A DNA stretch of 64,000 bases from Flexivirga oryzae (lineage in GTDB: Bacteria > Actinomycetota > Actinomycetes > Actinomycetales > Dermatophilaceae). Made by a program: the position numbers and the translations under genes. Shown piece after piece: positions 26,526-35,620 of the stretch. Location of the stretch: contig NZ_JACHVQ010000004.1 of assembly GCF_014190805.1 (NCBI RefSeq), positions 272,489 through 336,488 of the forward strand, read 5' to 3'. The notes beneath the pieces were generated by a model. It did not search any database, was not told where the DNA came from, and saw nothing but the letters and a program-made list of their open reading frames with translations. Within the stretch, counting starts at the first letter, position 1; each line of letters begins with the position of its first letter.

Positions 26526-28022
26526 GTGAGAGTGACAACGCAGGAACTGACCTGGGCCGCCCGGGCCGGCGCGGTGCGTCCGGTGACGGACGCGGTGATC
26601 GGCGGCGAGCTGGCCGCTGCCCGCAGCGGGCGCCGACGTGACTCGATCAACCCCGCCACCGGCACGGTGCTCGCGCAGGTCTCCGAATGCGGTGCCGAGG
26701 ACATCGACGCAGCAGTGCTCGCCGGCCGTGCAGCATTCGAGTCCGGCAGCTGGTCACAGGCCGACCCGGGTAGCCGCAAGCGGGTGCTGCAACGCCTGGC
26801 CGAACTCATCGTTGCGAACGCCGACGAATTGGCCCTGCTGGACACCCTGGACGCGGGCAAGCTGATCAGCGACACCACCCAGGTCGACGTCCCGGGCTCC
26901 GCCGCGATCATCCAGTGGTATGCCGAGGCCATCGACAAGCTGTATGGCGAGATCGCGCCGACCGCGAGCACGGAGCTGGCGCTGGTGACACGGGAGCCGC
27001 TCGGCGTGGTCGGCGCCGTCGTTCCCTGGAACTACCCGCTGGAGATGGCGGTCTGGAAGCTCGCGCCGGCGCTCGCCGCAGGAAACAGTGTCGTGCTCAA
27101 ACCCGCTGAGAACTCTCCGCTCTCGGCGCTCCGGCTCGGTCAGCTCGCCCTGGAGGCGGGCCTGCCCGAGGGCGTTCTCAACGTCGTGCCGGGCGACGGG
27201 CCGACGGCCGGTCGCGCCCTGGGACTGCACCCGGATGTCGACGCACTGACCTTCACCGGCTCCACCGAGGTCGGCAAGCTGTTCCTGCAGTACGCCGGCG
27301 CCTCCAACATGAAGCAGGTCTGGCTGGAGTGCGGCGGCAAGAGCGCGAACCTGGTCTTCCCGGACGTCGCCGACCTGGACGCGGCGGCCGAGGCGGTGTG
27401 CGCCGGGATCTTCACCTGCGGCGGACAGGTCTGCTCCGCCAACTCACGACTCCTGGTGCACGAGAGCATCAAGGACGCACTGCTCGAGCGGGTCGTCGCC
27501 CGTGCCGAGGCGATCCGCGTCGGTGACCCGCTCGACGAGAGCAGCCAGATGGGCCCGATGGTCAGCGCCGAGCACGCCGATCGGGTCATGGGCCTGATCG
27601 AGGTCGCGCGCGGCGAGGGCCGGATCCGCACTGGCGGGGACCGGGTTGCCGGCAGCCCGACCAGCGCGTTCCTGCAGCCCACCGTCGTGGACGACATCGC
27701 ACCGGACGCACGGATCGCGCAGGAGGAGGTCTTCGGGCCGGTCCTCGCGGTGTTCGGATTCGGCGACGAACGGGAGGCGGTCACATTGGCGAACGGCTCG
27801 TCATACGCGCTCGCCGCCTCGGTCTGGTCCGACAGCCACTCGCGGGTGCACCGAGTGGCGCAGCGCCTGCGCGCCGGCACCGTCTCGGTCAACTGTGTCG
27901 ACGCACTCGACGTGACGACACCGTTCGGCGGCTTCGGGCTGTCGGGTTTCGGACGGGACCTCTCGCTGCACGCACTCGACAAGTTCACCGGGCTGAAAAC
28001 GACCTGGCACCACCACAACTGA
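26526..28022 (+). CDS. NAD(P)-dependent aldehyde dehydrogenase (PuuC-like)
   Basis: A 498-aa ALDH: VVPWNYPLEMAVWKLAPALA, FTGSTEVGKLF, the general-base Glu in VWLECGGKSANLVF, the catalytic Cys in CGGQVCSANSRLL and EEVFGPVLAVF. Closest in feel to the PuuC/aminoaldehyde group. In this cluster it should oxidise the aldehyde produced by the downstream flavin amine dehydrogenase to the acid. GTG start; 11 nt before the Rid-family gene. Confidence 0.93.
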   Translation: MRVTTQELTWAARAGAVRPVTDAVIGGELAAARSGRRRDSINPATGTVLAQVSECGAEDIDAAVLAGRAAFESGSWSQADPGSRKRVLQRLAELIVANADELALLDTLDAGKLISDTTQVDVPGSAAIIQWYAEAIDKLYGEIAPTASTELALVTREPLGVVGAVVPWNYPLEMAVWKLAPALAAGNSVVLKPAENSPLSALRLGQLALEAGLPEGVLNVVPGDGPTAGRALGLHPDVDALTFTGSTEVGKLFLQYAGASNMKQVWLECGGKSANLVFPDVADLDAAAEAVCAGIFTCGGQVCSANSRLLVHESIKDALLERVVARAEAIRVGDPLDESSQMGPMVSAEHADRVMGLIEVARGEGRIRTGGDRVAGSPTSAFLQPTVVDDIAPDARIAQEEVFGPVLAVFGFGDEREAVTLANGSSYALAASVWSDSHSRVHRVAQRLRAGTVSVNCVDALDVTTPFGGFGLSGFGRDLSLHALDKFTGLKTTWHHHN

Positions 28023-28033
28023 CGGAGATCGAC

Positions 28034-28465
28034 ATGGCAAGCGCACCCATCGTGGTCGGCGGACACACCCGGATCCGCCCGTTCAACACCCGAGACACCT
28101 ACCCGGAGCAGAAGCTGGCGAACGACCTGTGCCAGGCGGTCGTCGCGGGCAACACCGTCTACCTGCGTGGACAGATCGCCCAGGACCTGGACACCCGCGA
28201 GAACGTCGCCGTCGGCGATCCGGTCGGGCAGGCACACAAGGTCGCCGACAACATCCTGATGCTGCTGGACGAAGCCGGGGCGAAACCGGAGCACATCGTC
28301 TCCTGCAACATCTACCTCGTCGACATCCGCTACCGCGAAGCCATCTACCGCGTGCTCGGTGAGCGCCTCGCCGGCGTCTTCTACGTGTCCACCGGGATCA
28401 CCGTGGCAGGTCTGGCACGGCCCGAGTGGCTCGTCGAGGTCCAGGTCACGGCGGTGCTCCCGTGA
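28034..28465 (+). CDS. Rid (YjgF/YER057c/UK114) family protein, non-archetypal
   Basis: A 143-aa trimer-forming Rid fold (VYLRGQIAQDLDT, EHIVSCNIYLVDIRY, LARPEWLVEVQVTAVL). In archetypal RidA a conserved Arg (E. coli Arg105) holds the carboxylate of imine/enamine substrates; aligning VAGLA here with VARLP of RidA puts a Ser at that position (STGITVAGL). So this is probably a different Rid subgroup with another substrate. It overlaps the DUF1028 gene by 4 nt. Confidence 0.88.
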   Translation: MASAPIVVGGHTRIRPFNTRDTYPEQKLANDLCQAVVAGNTVYLRGQIAQDLDTRENVAVGDPVGQAHKVADNILMLLDEAGAKPEHIVSCNIYLVDIRYREAIYRVLGERLAGVFYVSTGITVAGLARPEWLVEVQVTAVLP

Positions 28466-29136
28466 CCTTCTCGATCGCCGCGCGCTGCGAGCGGACCGGA
28501 GCCTTCGGCGTCGCGGTCAGCTCATCCAGCCCCGCCGTCGCCGCCCGGTGCGCCTTCGTCCGTGGCGGGGTCGGCGCCGCGTGCAGCCAGAACATCACCA
28601 ACCCGCAGTTGGGGCCCGCGATGCTGGACCGGCTCGCGGCGGGTGACAACGCACAGGGGGCCCTCGACGCGGTCGTGGCCGGCGAGGAGTTCAGCGCCTA
28701 TCGGCAACTCACCGTCGTCGATGCATCCGGTCGTGCCGCGACCTTCAGCGGTGACAAGACCCTCGGGATCCACGGCAGCGCCACCGGGCCGAATGTGGCG
28801 GCCGCAGGAAATCTGTTGTCGTCGGCGCAGATCCCGCAGTCGATGGTCGACGACTTCGCACACACCGGAGCGCTGCCGCTGGAGGAGCGGTTGCTGTCGG
28901 TGCTGCGCGTGGCACTGGATGCCGGCGGTGAGGCCGGCCCCGTGCACTCCGTCGGCCTGCTGGTCATCGGGGACGCGCCCTGGCCGGTGACCGACCTGCG
29001 CGTGGACTTCCACGACGACCCGATCGGCGAGCTCGGGCGGCTGTGGGAGCTGTGGGCGCCGCAGGCCGCCGACTACATCACCCGCGGGCTGGACCCGCGC
29101 CTCGCGCCCGCCTACGGGGTGCCCGGCGATGAGTGA
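28462..29136 (+). CDS. DUF1028 family (Ntn-hydrolase-like) protein
   Basis: The 224-aa protein starts MTFSIAARCERTGAFGVAVSS; Thr2 after Met removal would be the N-terminal nucleophile of an Ntn-type hydrolase, and GGVGAACSQNITNPQLGP and GDKTLGIHG fit DUF1028. DUF1028 genes often sit with Rid proteins and M20 amidohydrolases, as here. Activity unproven, probably an amide or ring hydrolase. Overlaps both neighbours. Confidence 0.85.
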   Translation: MTFSIAARCERTGAFGVAVSSSSPAVAARCAFVRGGVGAACSQNITNPQLGPAMLDRLAAGDNAQGALDAVVAGEEFSAYRQLTVVDASGRAATFSGDKTLGIHGSATGPNVAAAGNLLSSAQIPQSMVDDFAHTGALPLEERLLSVLRVALDAGGEAGPVHSVGLLVIGDAPWPVTDLRVDFHDDPIGELGRLWELWAPQAADYITRGLDPRLAPAYGVPGDE

Positions 29137-30256
29137 CCCGAAATTTGTTGCGGCCGAGGCAATCTCGCGCCGAAAAGCTCAACTCGTCGAGCTGTCCGAG
29201 CGGATCCACGCCACCCCCGAGCTCGGCTGGCAGGAGCACCTGGCCAGCGGCTGGGTCGCCGACGCGCTCGCTGACGCAGGGTTCACCGTCGAGCGTCCCT
29301 ATCTCGGCCTCGACACCGCGCTGCGGGCCGGCTTCGGCAGCGGACCGCACACGGTCGGCCTCTGTGCGGAGTATGACGCCCTGCCCGGTCTCGGCCACGC
29401 CTGCGGCCACAACCTCATCTCCGCCATGACCGTGGGTGCCGCGCTCGCGCTCGCCGCGGTGGCCGACGAGGTCGGGCTCACGGTCGTGGTCTATGGGACA
29501 CCCGCGGAGGAAGGGCTCGGCGGAAAGTGCGAGCTGCTGGACCGCGGCGCGTTCACCGAGCTGGATCTGGCGATGATGGCCCACCCCGCACCCGAGGACG
29601 ATCCCGACCCGGCCGCCCTCGCGGTGTCGCACTCGCGCATCAGCTACCGGGGCAAGGCCGCCCATGCCGCAGGTGCACCGCAGGAGGGCGTCAACGCCGC
29701 GGACGCCTTCACCATCGCGCAGACCGCCATCGGACTCCTGCGGCAACAACTCCCCGCCTCGGTGCGGGTGCACGGCGTGGTCACCAATGCCGGTGAGGCG
29801 CCCAACGCGATAGCCGAACACACCGAGGGCCGCTGGTACGTCCGTGCCGAGACCCTCGAGGAGCTGCACCGGACCGAGGAACGCGTCTGGAAATGCTTCG
29901 AGGCCGGTGCGCTGGCGACCGGCTGCACCCTGGAGATCACGCCGGAGAGCCAGCCGTACAGCGAGATGCGCACGGATCAGCGCACCCTGGCGCTCTACAC
30001 GGCGAACCTGGAGAAGCTCGGGCGCGTCATACCCGACGGCCCCGGCACCATGAGCCGGGCGTCCACCGATTTCGCGAATGTCTCGCAGGTCGTCGACGCG
30101 ATCCACCCCTACATCGGGATCGGGTCGCTGCCCGCCGTCAACCATCAGAAAGAGTTCGCCGCCGCGTGCGTCGGACCCACCGCAGAGCGTGCGCTCCTGG
30201 ACGGGGCAACTGCGCTCGCCTGGACCGCCATCGACCGATTCGCGAGGAGCAACTGA
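29129..30256 (+). CDS. M20-family metallo-amidohydrolase
   Basis: A 375-aa di-metal amidohydrolase: PELGWQEHLASGWV, metal ligands in CAEYDALPGLGHACGHN, catalytic Glu in GTPAEEGLGGK, and the dimerisation domain with YRGKAAHAAGAPQEGVNAADA. It resembles the AbgB/PM20D2 branch, which cleaves N-acyl or dipeptide-like amide bonds. In the cluster it may hydrolyse a ring-opened or N-acylated intermediate (inference). The stop overlaps the next ATG by 1 nt. Confidence 0.9.
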   Translation: MSDPKFVAAEAISRRKAQLVELSERIHATPELGWQEHLASGWVADALADAGFTVERPYLGLDTALRAGFGSGPHTVGLCAEYDALPGLGHACGHNLISAMTVGAALALAAVADEVGLTVVVYGTPAEEGLGGKCELLDRGAFTELDLAMMAHPAPEDDPDPAALAVSHSRISYRGKAAHAAGAPQEGVNAADAFTIAQTAIGLLRQQLPASVRVHGVVTNAGEAPNAIAEHTEGRWYVRAETLEELHRTEERVWKCFEAGALATGCTLEITPESQPYSEMRTDQRTLALYTANLEKLGRVIPDGPGTMSRASTDFANVSQVVDAIHPYIGIGSLPAVNHQKEFAAACVGPTAERALLDGATALAWTAIDRFARSN

Positions 30257-32361
30257 TGACCGAATCATCGCCGTACGACATCCTTTTCGAGCCCGTGCAG
30301 ATCGGGCCGGTCACCACCAAGAACCGCTTCTACCAGGTGCCGCACTGCAACGGCATGGGCTACCGCGACCCGAGCGCGCAGGCCGCGATGCGGCGCATCA
30401 AGGCGGAGGGCGGCTGGTCGGTCGTCAACACCGAGCAGGTCGAGATCCACCCGACCTCCGATATCGCACCGTTCATCGAGCTGCGGATCTGGGACGACCA
30501 GGACCTGCCGCACCTGGCGCGGATCGCCGAGGCCATCCACGAAGGCGGGGCGCTCGCGGGGATCGAGCTGGCGCACAACGGGATGAACGCGCCCAACCTC
30601 TACAGCCGCGAGATCCCGCTCGGCCCCATGCACCTGCCGGTGGCACCCGACACCATCGCCCCGATCCAGGCCCGGGCGATGACCAAGCGCGACATCGCCG
30701 ATCTGCGTCGGTGGCACCGCACCGCCGTGCGCCGCTCCATCGACATCGGCTACGACCTGGTCTATGTGTATGCCGCCCACGGCTATTCGGGCCTGCACCA
30801 CTTCCTGTCCCCACGCTACAACCAGCGCACCGACGAATACGGCGGCTCGCTGGCCAATCGGATGCGGCTGCTGCGCGAGGTGCTCGAGGACACCATGGAG
30901 ATCGCCGACGGCAAGGCGGCCATCGCCTGTCGTATCGCGGTCGAAGGGGAGTACGGCCCGAACGGCGTGCACCGCGAGGACATCCAGGGCGTGCTGACCG
31001 AGCTCGGCGAGCTGCCCGATCTGTGGGACTTCGCGATGGGCTCCTGGGAGGAGGACTCGCTGACCTCCCGCTTCGGGCCGGAGGGCAGCCAGGAGGAGCA
31101 CGTCGCCGGCCTGAAGGCACTGACCAGCAAGCCGGTCGTCGGCGTCGGCCGTTTCACGTCACCGGACGCGATGGTCCGGCAGATCCGCAAGGGCCTGCTC
31201 GATCTGATCGGCGCTGCGCGTCCCTCGATCGCGGACCCGTTCCTGCCCAACAAGATCCGGGACCGGCAGCTGGAGAGCATCCGCGAGTGCATCGGCTGCA
31301 ATATCTGCGTCACCGGCGATCAGACGATGTCGATCATCCGCTGCACCCAGAACCCGAGCATGGGCGAGGAGTACCGCCGTGGGTGGCACCCGGAGCGGGT
31401 CAAGCCCAAGACGTCGGACGCACGGGTCGCTGTGATCGGTGCCGGACCGGCCGGGCTGGAAGCGGCGCGCGCCCTCGGTGTCCGCGGCTACGACGTCAAC
31501 CTGCTGGAGGCCGGCCGTGAGCTCGGTGGCCGGGTGACCCTGGAGTCGAAGCTGCCCGGACTGTCCGCATGGAACCGGGTGCGTGACTACCGGGTGCTGG
31601 CTATCGAGGCCATGCCGAACGTCGAGGTCTTCCGGGAGAGCCCGGTGACGGCCGAGGATGTCCTGGAGTTCGGCTTCGAACACGTGCTGGTCGCAACGGG
31701 ATCCACCTGGCGGGCCGACGGCGTCGGTCGCTTCCACACGACGCCGATCCCGGTCGACGGTATCGAGGTCTGCACACCCACCGACGTACTCGCCGGCAGA
31801 CTGCCGACCGGTCAGCGCGTGGTCGTGTACGACGACGACTACTACTACATGGGCGGCGTCATCGCCGAGGCGCTGCGTGCCGCCGGCAAGGACGTGAGCA
31901 TCGTGACGCCGTCCGCGCAGGTGTCGCAATGGACGGTGCACACCTTCGAGGTGGGCAAGATCCAGCGCCGGCTGATCGAGGCGGGCATCGTCCGCCACAC
32001 CGACCACGCAGTAGTCTCGGCCGCTGCCGGCGGGGTGACGATCTCGAGCGTATACACCGAGCAGACAACGCAACTCGAGGCCGACGCGCTGGTCATGGTG
32101 ACTGCGCGGCTGCCGAAGGACGAGCTGTTCACCCAGCTCGAGGCACGCATCGGCGACAGCGACCTGCTGACCGTCCGAGGCATCGGCGACGCCTGGGCAC
32201 CGGGCACCATCGCGGCCGCCGTCTGGTCCGGCCGCCGAGCAGCAGAGGAGTTCGAGATGGACCTGAAACCCAATGACGAGGTGCAGTTCCGGCGCGAGGT
32301 GACCGCGCTCGACCCGATCTGGCCGGGTGTCACCCTGCAGGCAACCGGAGCCGGGAAGTGA
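30256..32361 (+). CDS. Trimethylamine/histamine dehydrogenase-family flavoprotein (6-S-cysteinyl-FMN, 4Fe-4S, ADP)
   Basis: A 701-aa three-domain enzyme: OYE-type TIM barrel (about 1-365), then a 4Fe-4S site with Cys345, Cys348, Cys351 and Cys363 (CIGCNIC..RCTQN), and a C-terminal pyridine-nucleotide-reductase-like pair starting VAVIGAGPAGLEAARALG. Cys31 (QVPHCNG) matches the Cys that binds FMN covalently in TMADH; Tyr172, His175 and Asp267 match its catalytic triad. The substrate bowl differs: Gln61 replaces TMADH Tyr60 and Asp355 replaces Trp355, while Trp264 is kept, the Gln/Trp/Asp set I recall for histamine dehydrogenase of Nocardioides simplex. It should oxidatively deaminate a primary or small secondary amine and pass electrons to an ETF or cytochrome. 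RBS GAGGAG precedes the ATG. Confidence 0.9.
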   Translation: MTESSPYDILFEPVQIGPVTTKNRFYQVPHCNGMGYRDPSAQAAMRRIKAEGGWSVVNTEQVEIHPTSDIAPFIELRIWDDQDLPHLARIAEAIHEGGALAGIELAHNGMNAPNLYSREIPLGPMHLPVAPDTIAPIQARAMTKRDIADLRRWHRTAVRRSIDIGYDLVYVYAAHGYSGLHHFLSPRYNQRTDEYGGSLANRMRLLREVLEDTMEIADGKAAIACRIAVEGEYGPNGVHREDIQGVLTELGELPDLWDFAMGSWEEDSLTSRFGPEGSQEEHVAGLKALTSKPVVGVGRFTSPDAMVRQIRKGLLDLIGAARPSIADPFLPNKIRDRQLESIRECIGCNICVTGDQTMSIIRCTQNPSMGEEYRRGWHPERVKPKTSDARVAVIGAGPAGLEAARALGVRGYDVNLLEAGRELGGRVTLESKLPGLSAWNRVRDYRVLAIEAMPNVEVFRESPVTAEDVLEFGFEHVLVATGSTWRADGVGRFHTTPIPVDGIEVCTPTDVLAGRLPTGQRVVVYDDDYYYMGGVIAEALRAAGKDVSIVTPSAQVSQWTVHTFEVGKIQRRLIEAGIVRHTDHAVVSAAAGGVTISSVYTEQTTQLEADALVMVTARLPKDELFTQLEARIGDSDLLTVRGIGDAWAPGTIAAAVWSGRRAAEEFEMDLKPNDEVQFRREVTALDPIWPGVTLQATGAGK

Positions 32362-33890
32362 GCACCGTCGTCGAGCAGGAGGAAGCCGTCAGCGAGCACG
32401 ACTCGCGCTTCCGGCCGAGCCTGGGGCGGTTCGACATCATCCTGATGTCGATCGCGGCCACCCTGTCGATCGACACGATCGGCCAGATCGCCGCGAACGG
32501 TGGCGCCCAGGCGTTCACCTGGACCGCCGTCATCGCGCTGACGTTCATGCTGCCCTACGGGCTGATCATGGCCGAGCTGGGCAGCTCGTTCCCGCAGGAG
32601 GGTGGCCCATATGTCTGGGTTCGACTGGCAATGGGGCGATTCCACGCCGCACTCTCGACGATGCTCTACTGGGTCACGAACCCGGTGTGGCTGGGTGGCT
32701 CGCTGGCGTTCCTCGCGATGGCGACCTGGAGTGACTTCATCGTCAAGACCGGCTCGGGCAGCTTCGGCGACTACGCCTTCAAACTGATCTTCATCTGGGC
32801 CGCCATCGTGGCCGCGATCAGCAGCCTGCGCTACGGCAAGTGGCTGCTCAACATCGGTGCGATCGTCAAGGTCGGCCTCGTGGTGGTCTTCGTCGTCACG
32901 CTCATCGTCTACGCGAGCCAGCACGGCGTGCACGGGTACGCCGCCGGCGACTTCTCACCGACGACGGGCGGCTTCCTCGCCAGTGCCCCGGTGATCCTGT
33001 TCGCGGTGGTCGGATTCGAGGCGCAGAACGGCGCCGCCGAAGAGATGCGCAACCCGAAGCGGGATGTGCCGGTCGGGATCGGTTCCTCCGCCCTGGTGTC
33101 CGCATTGTGTTACCTGGTGCCCATTTTCGGGATCCTGATGGTGTTGCCCAGTAACAAGATCAGCGGTGCTGCCGGCTTCATGGACGCGATCCGGACCGTG
33201 TTCTCGGTGTATGGCGGTGCCTCCACCGGGTTGTTGAAGCTGGTCGCGATCCTGTTCATCTTCGTGTTGTTCACCCAGGGCGCGGCATGGATGATCGCGT
33301 CCGACCGGGTGCAGGCGATCGCCGGTGCGGACGGGACGTTCCCGCGCTACTTCGGGGTCTTCAGCAAGAACCTCGGGACACCGCTGCGGGTGAACATCCT
33401 CTCCGGCGTCGTCGCGACCGTCTTCACAATCGTGGCCACCAAGGTGACCAGCGGATCCGCCGGCGCCGCCTTCGAAGTCGTCCTCAACGTGGCCGTCAGC
33501 ACCCTGCTGCTCAGCTATCTGTGGATCTTCCTGGCGGCGTGGATCCTGCGGCGGAAGTACCCGCACGCCGAGCGGCCCTACCGGGTGCCCGGTGGGCGGA
33601 TCGGGATGGGCGTCGCGACCTTCGTCATCTACGCCTGGGTGGCTGTCGGATCGTGGACGACGGTCTTCCCGGACACCATCGAGCGGCTCTTCGGGGTCGG
33701 CTACGACTTCGAGGACAGCTGGGGCGTCAGCAGGCTGACCTTCGAGGTCTTCACGCTCGGCACGCTGGCCGTCATCACGATCTGCTGCCTCGCCGGTTAC
33801 CTGGTGGGACGCAGGACCGACACCGGTGCAGGCGACTTCAGCGCGGCGATCATCGCCGAGCTGGAAGCAAACGAAAAGGCGCAAGGCTGA
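32358..33890 (+). CDS. APC-superfamily amino acid/polyamine/amine permease
   Basis: A 510-aa inner-membrane carrier with about 12 TM helices. FDIILMSIAATLSIDTIGQI in TM1, EGGPYVWVRLAMG in TM3 and FEAQNGAAEEMRNPKRDVP after TM6 are APC signatures. The GTG start overlaps the dehydrogenase stop (GTGA), so it probably imports the substrate of that enzyme; specificity cannot be read directly. Confidence 0.9.
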   Translation: MSTVVEQEEAVSEHDSRFRPSLGRFDIILMSIAATLSIDTIGQIAANGGAQAFTWTAVIALTFMLPYGLIMAELGSSFPQEGGPYVWVRLAMGRFHAALSTMLYWVTNPVWLGGSLAFLAMATWSDFIVKTGSGSFGDYAFKLIFIWAAIVAAISSLRYGKWLLNIGAIVKVGLVVVFVVTLIVYASQHGVHGYAAGDFSPTTGGFLASAPVILFAVVGFEAQNGAAEEMRNPKRDVPVGIGSSALVSALCYLVPIFGILMVLPSNKISGAAGFMDAIRTVFSVYGGASTGLLKLVAILFIFVLFTQGAAWMIASDRVQAIAGADGTFPRYFGVFSKNLGTPLRVNILSGVVATVFTIVATKVTSGSAGAAFEVVLNVAVSTLLLSYLWIFLAAWILRRKYPHAERPYRVPGGRIGMGVATFVIYAWVAVGSWTTVFPDTIERLFGVGYDFEDSWGVSRLTFEVFTLGTLAVITICCLAGYLVGRRTDTGAGDFSAAIIAELEANEKAQG

Positions 33891-35149
33891 TGGGAATTGA
33901 GATGAACGACAACGTTGAGGTCCTGGTGGTCGGTGGCGGCCAGGCGGGCCTGGCGATGAGTGAACACCTGGGTAATGCCGGTATCGGCCACCTGGTGCTG
34001 GAGCGTGACCGGATCGCCGAGAAGTGGCGCACCGGACGGTGGGACTCGCTGGTCGCCAACGGCCCCGCCTGGCACGACCGCTTCCCGACGATGGAGATCG
34101 AGGGCGCCGACCCGGACGGTTTCGCGTCCAAGGACCAGATGGCGCACTACTTCGAGACCTTCGCCAAGCAGATCGAGGCGCCGATCCGCACCGGTGTCGA
34201 GGTGCTCTCGGTGGAGCGGCGAACCGACGGCCCCGGCTTCCGGGTGGAGACCTCGGACGGCACGATCGATGCGCAGTTCGTGGTCGCCGCGACGGGACCG
34301 TTCCAGAATCCGTCGATCCCGCCGATCCTGCCGTCGGACACCGGGATACATCAGCTGCACTCGAGTGACTACCACAATCCGGGCCAGCTGCCCGACGGCA
34401 ATGTGCTGGTCGTCGGCGCCGGATCGTCCGGTGTGCAGATCGCCGACGAACTGCGCCGGTCGGGTCGCCAGGTCTACCTGTCCGTCGGTCCGCACGACCG
34501 CCCGCCGCGGAGCTACCGGGACCGCGATTTCTGTTGGTGGCTGGGTGTTCTCGGGCTCTGGGACATGGAGACGCCGCCGCACGGCGCCGAGCACGTCACC
34601 ATCGCGGTGAGCGGTGCGGGCGGTGGCCGGACGGTCGACTTCCGGGCACTTGCGCAGAGCGGCATCACCCTGGTCGGGCGGACCGCGTCGTACCAGGACG
34701 GCGTGCTGCGTTTCGCGTCCGACCTGGCCGACAACATCCGGGGCGGCGACGCCAACATGCTCGCGCTGATGGACGCGGCGGACGCGTACATCGAGCGCAA
34801 CCGCCTGGATCTGCCGCCCGAGCCGGAGGCACGTGCGCTGTTGCCGGACCCGGAGTGCATCACGCATCCGTTGTCCGAGTTGGATCTCGCGGACGCCGGC
34901 ATCACGACCGTGCTGTGGGCGACCGGATTCACCACGGACTACAGCTGGTTGAAGGTCGACGCGCTGGACGAGCAGGGTCGCCCACGGCACCGCCGGGGCG
35001 TGTCCAGCGAGCCCGGCGTCTACTTCCTCGGCCTGCCGTGGCTGTCGCGTCGCGGCTCCAGCTTCATCTGGGGCGTCTGGCACGACGCGCGTTTCATCGC
35101 CGACCAGATCGGCATCCAGCGCAGCTACGCCCTGTACGGGACCAGCTGA
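33890..35149 (+). CDS. FAD-dependent monooxygenase/oxidoreductase (CzcO/FMO-like)
   Basis: A 419-aa two-dinucleotide-fold flavoprotein: FAD motif VLVVGGGQAGLAMSEHL at residues 9-25, NAD(P)H motif VLVVGAGSSGVQIADEL in the middle and ATGFTTDYSW near the C-terminus, typical of class B monooxygenases. It overlaps the permease stop by 1 nt and ends the cluster. If the pathway is histamine degradation, this is the candidate imidazole-acetate monooxygenase (inference). Confidence 0.88.
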   Translation: MGIEMNDNVEVLVVGGGQAGLAMSEHLGNAGIGHLVLERDRIAEKWRTGRWDSLVANGPAWHDRFPTMEIEGADPDGFASKDQMAHYFETFAKQIEAPIRTGVEVLSVERRTDGPGFRVETSDGTIDAQFVVAATGPFQNPSIPPILPSDTGIHQLHSSDYHNPGQLPDGNVLVVGAGSSGVQIADELRRSGRQVYLSVGPHDRPPRSYRDRDFCWWLGVLGLWDMETPPHGAEHVTIAVSGAGGGRTVDFRALAQSGITLVGRTASYQDGVLRFASDLADNIRGGDANMLALMDAADAYIERNRLDLPPEPEARALLPDPECITHPLSELDLADAGITTVLWATGFTTDYSWLKVDALDEQGRPRHRRGVSSEPGVYFLGLPWLSRRGSSFIWGVWHDARFIADQIGIQRSYALYGTS

Positions 35150-35155
35150 GAGGGT

Positions 35156-35581
35156 TCACCGCACCAGGCCGTAGAGGTGGTCGACATGCAGGTGCAGCGG
35201 CACCCGCCGGTCGGCGACCATCGCCCGCCGGTAGTCGTCCCAGTCGGGGTGCTCCCCGGAGATGGCGCGGTAGATCGAGATCAGTTCCTCGACGCTGGCG
35301 TCGTCCTCCGCCGTGGCCACCGGCAGCACGGTGGCGGTCACGTCGGCGGCGGCATACGACCAGCCGGAGCTGCCGTTGACGAGAACGGTCGCCCGCGGAT
35401 CACGGCGCAGGTTGGCGGTTTTCGCGCGACCGTCGGTCACCGAGACGCGGATCAGGTCCTGCTCCGGGTCGTAGGTGTAGCTGATGTTCGACAGCTGCGG
35501 TCGGCCGTCGCGCCTGATCGTGGCGAGGGTCGCCAGATGGCTTCCGGCGATGAGGTCGCGGAGTGCGGTGTCGTCGGTCAT
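35156..35581 (-). CDS. PPOX-class F420- or flavin-dependent family protein
   Basis: A 141-aa split-barrel protein: LIAGSHLATLATIRRDGRPQ followed by NISYTYD, then VTDGRAKTANLRRDPRATV, the PNPOx-like fold common among actinobacterial F420 enzymes. The ATG at 35581 has GGAGG upstream; an upstream ATG at 35620 is less likely. Convergent to the cluster, with 6 bp between stops. Substrate unknown. Confidence 0.88.
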   Translation of the reverse strand: MTDDTALRDLIAGSHLATLATIRRDGRPQLSNISYTYDPEQDLIRVSVTDGRAKTANLRRDPRATVLVNGSSGWSYAAADVTATVLPVATAEDDASVEELISIYRAISGEHPDWDDYRRAMVADRRVPLHLHVDHLYGLVR

Positions 35582-35620
35582 GGGGCCTCCTACGGGTCGC
35601 CTCCAGGGTATGCCGGGCAA

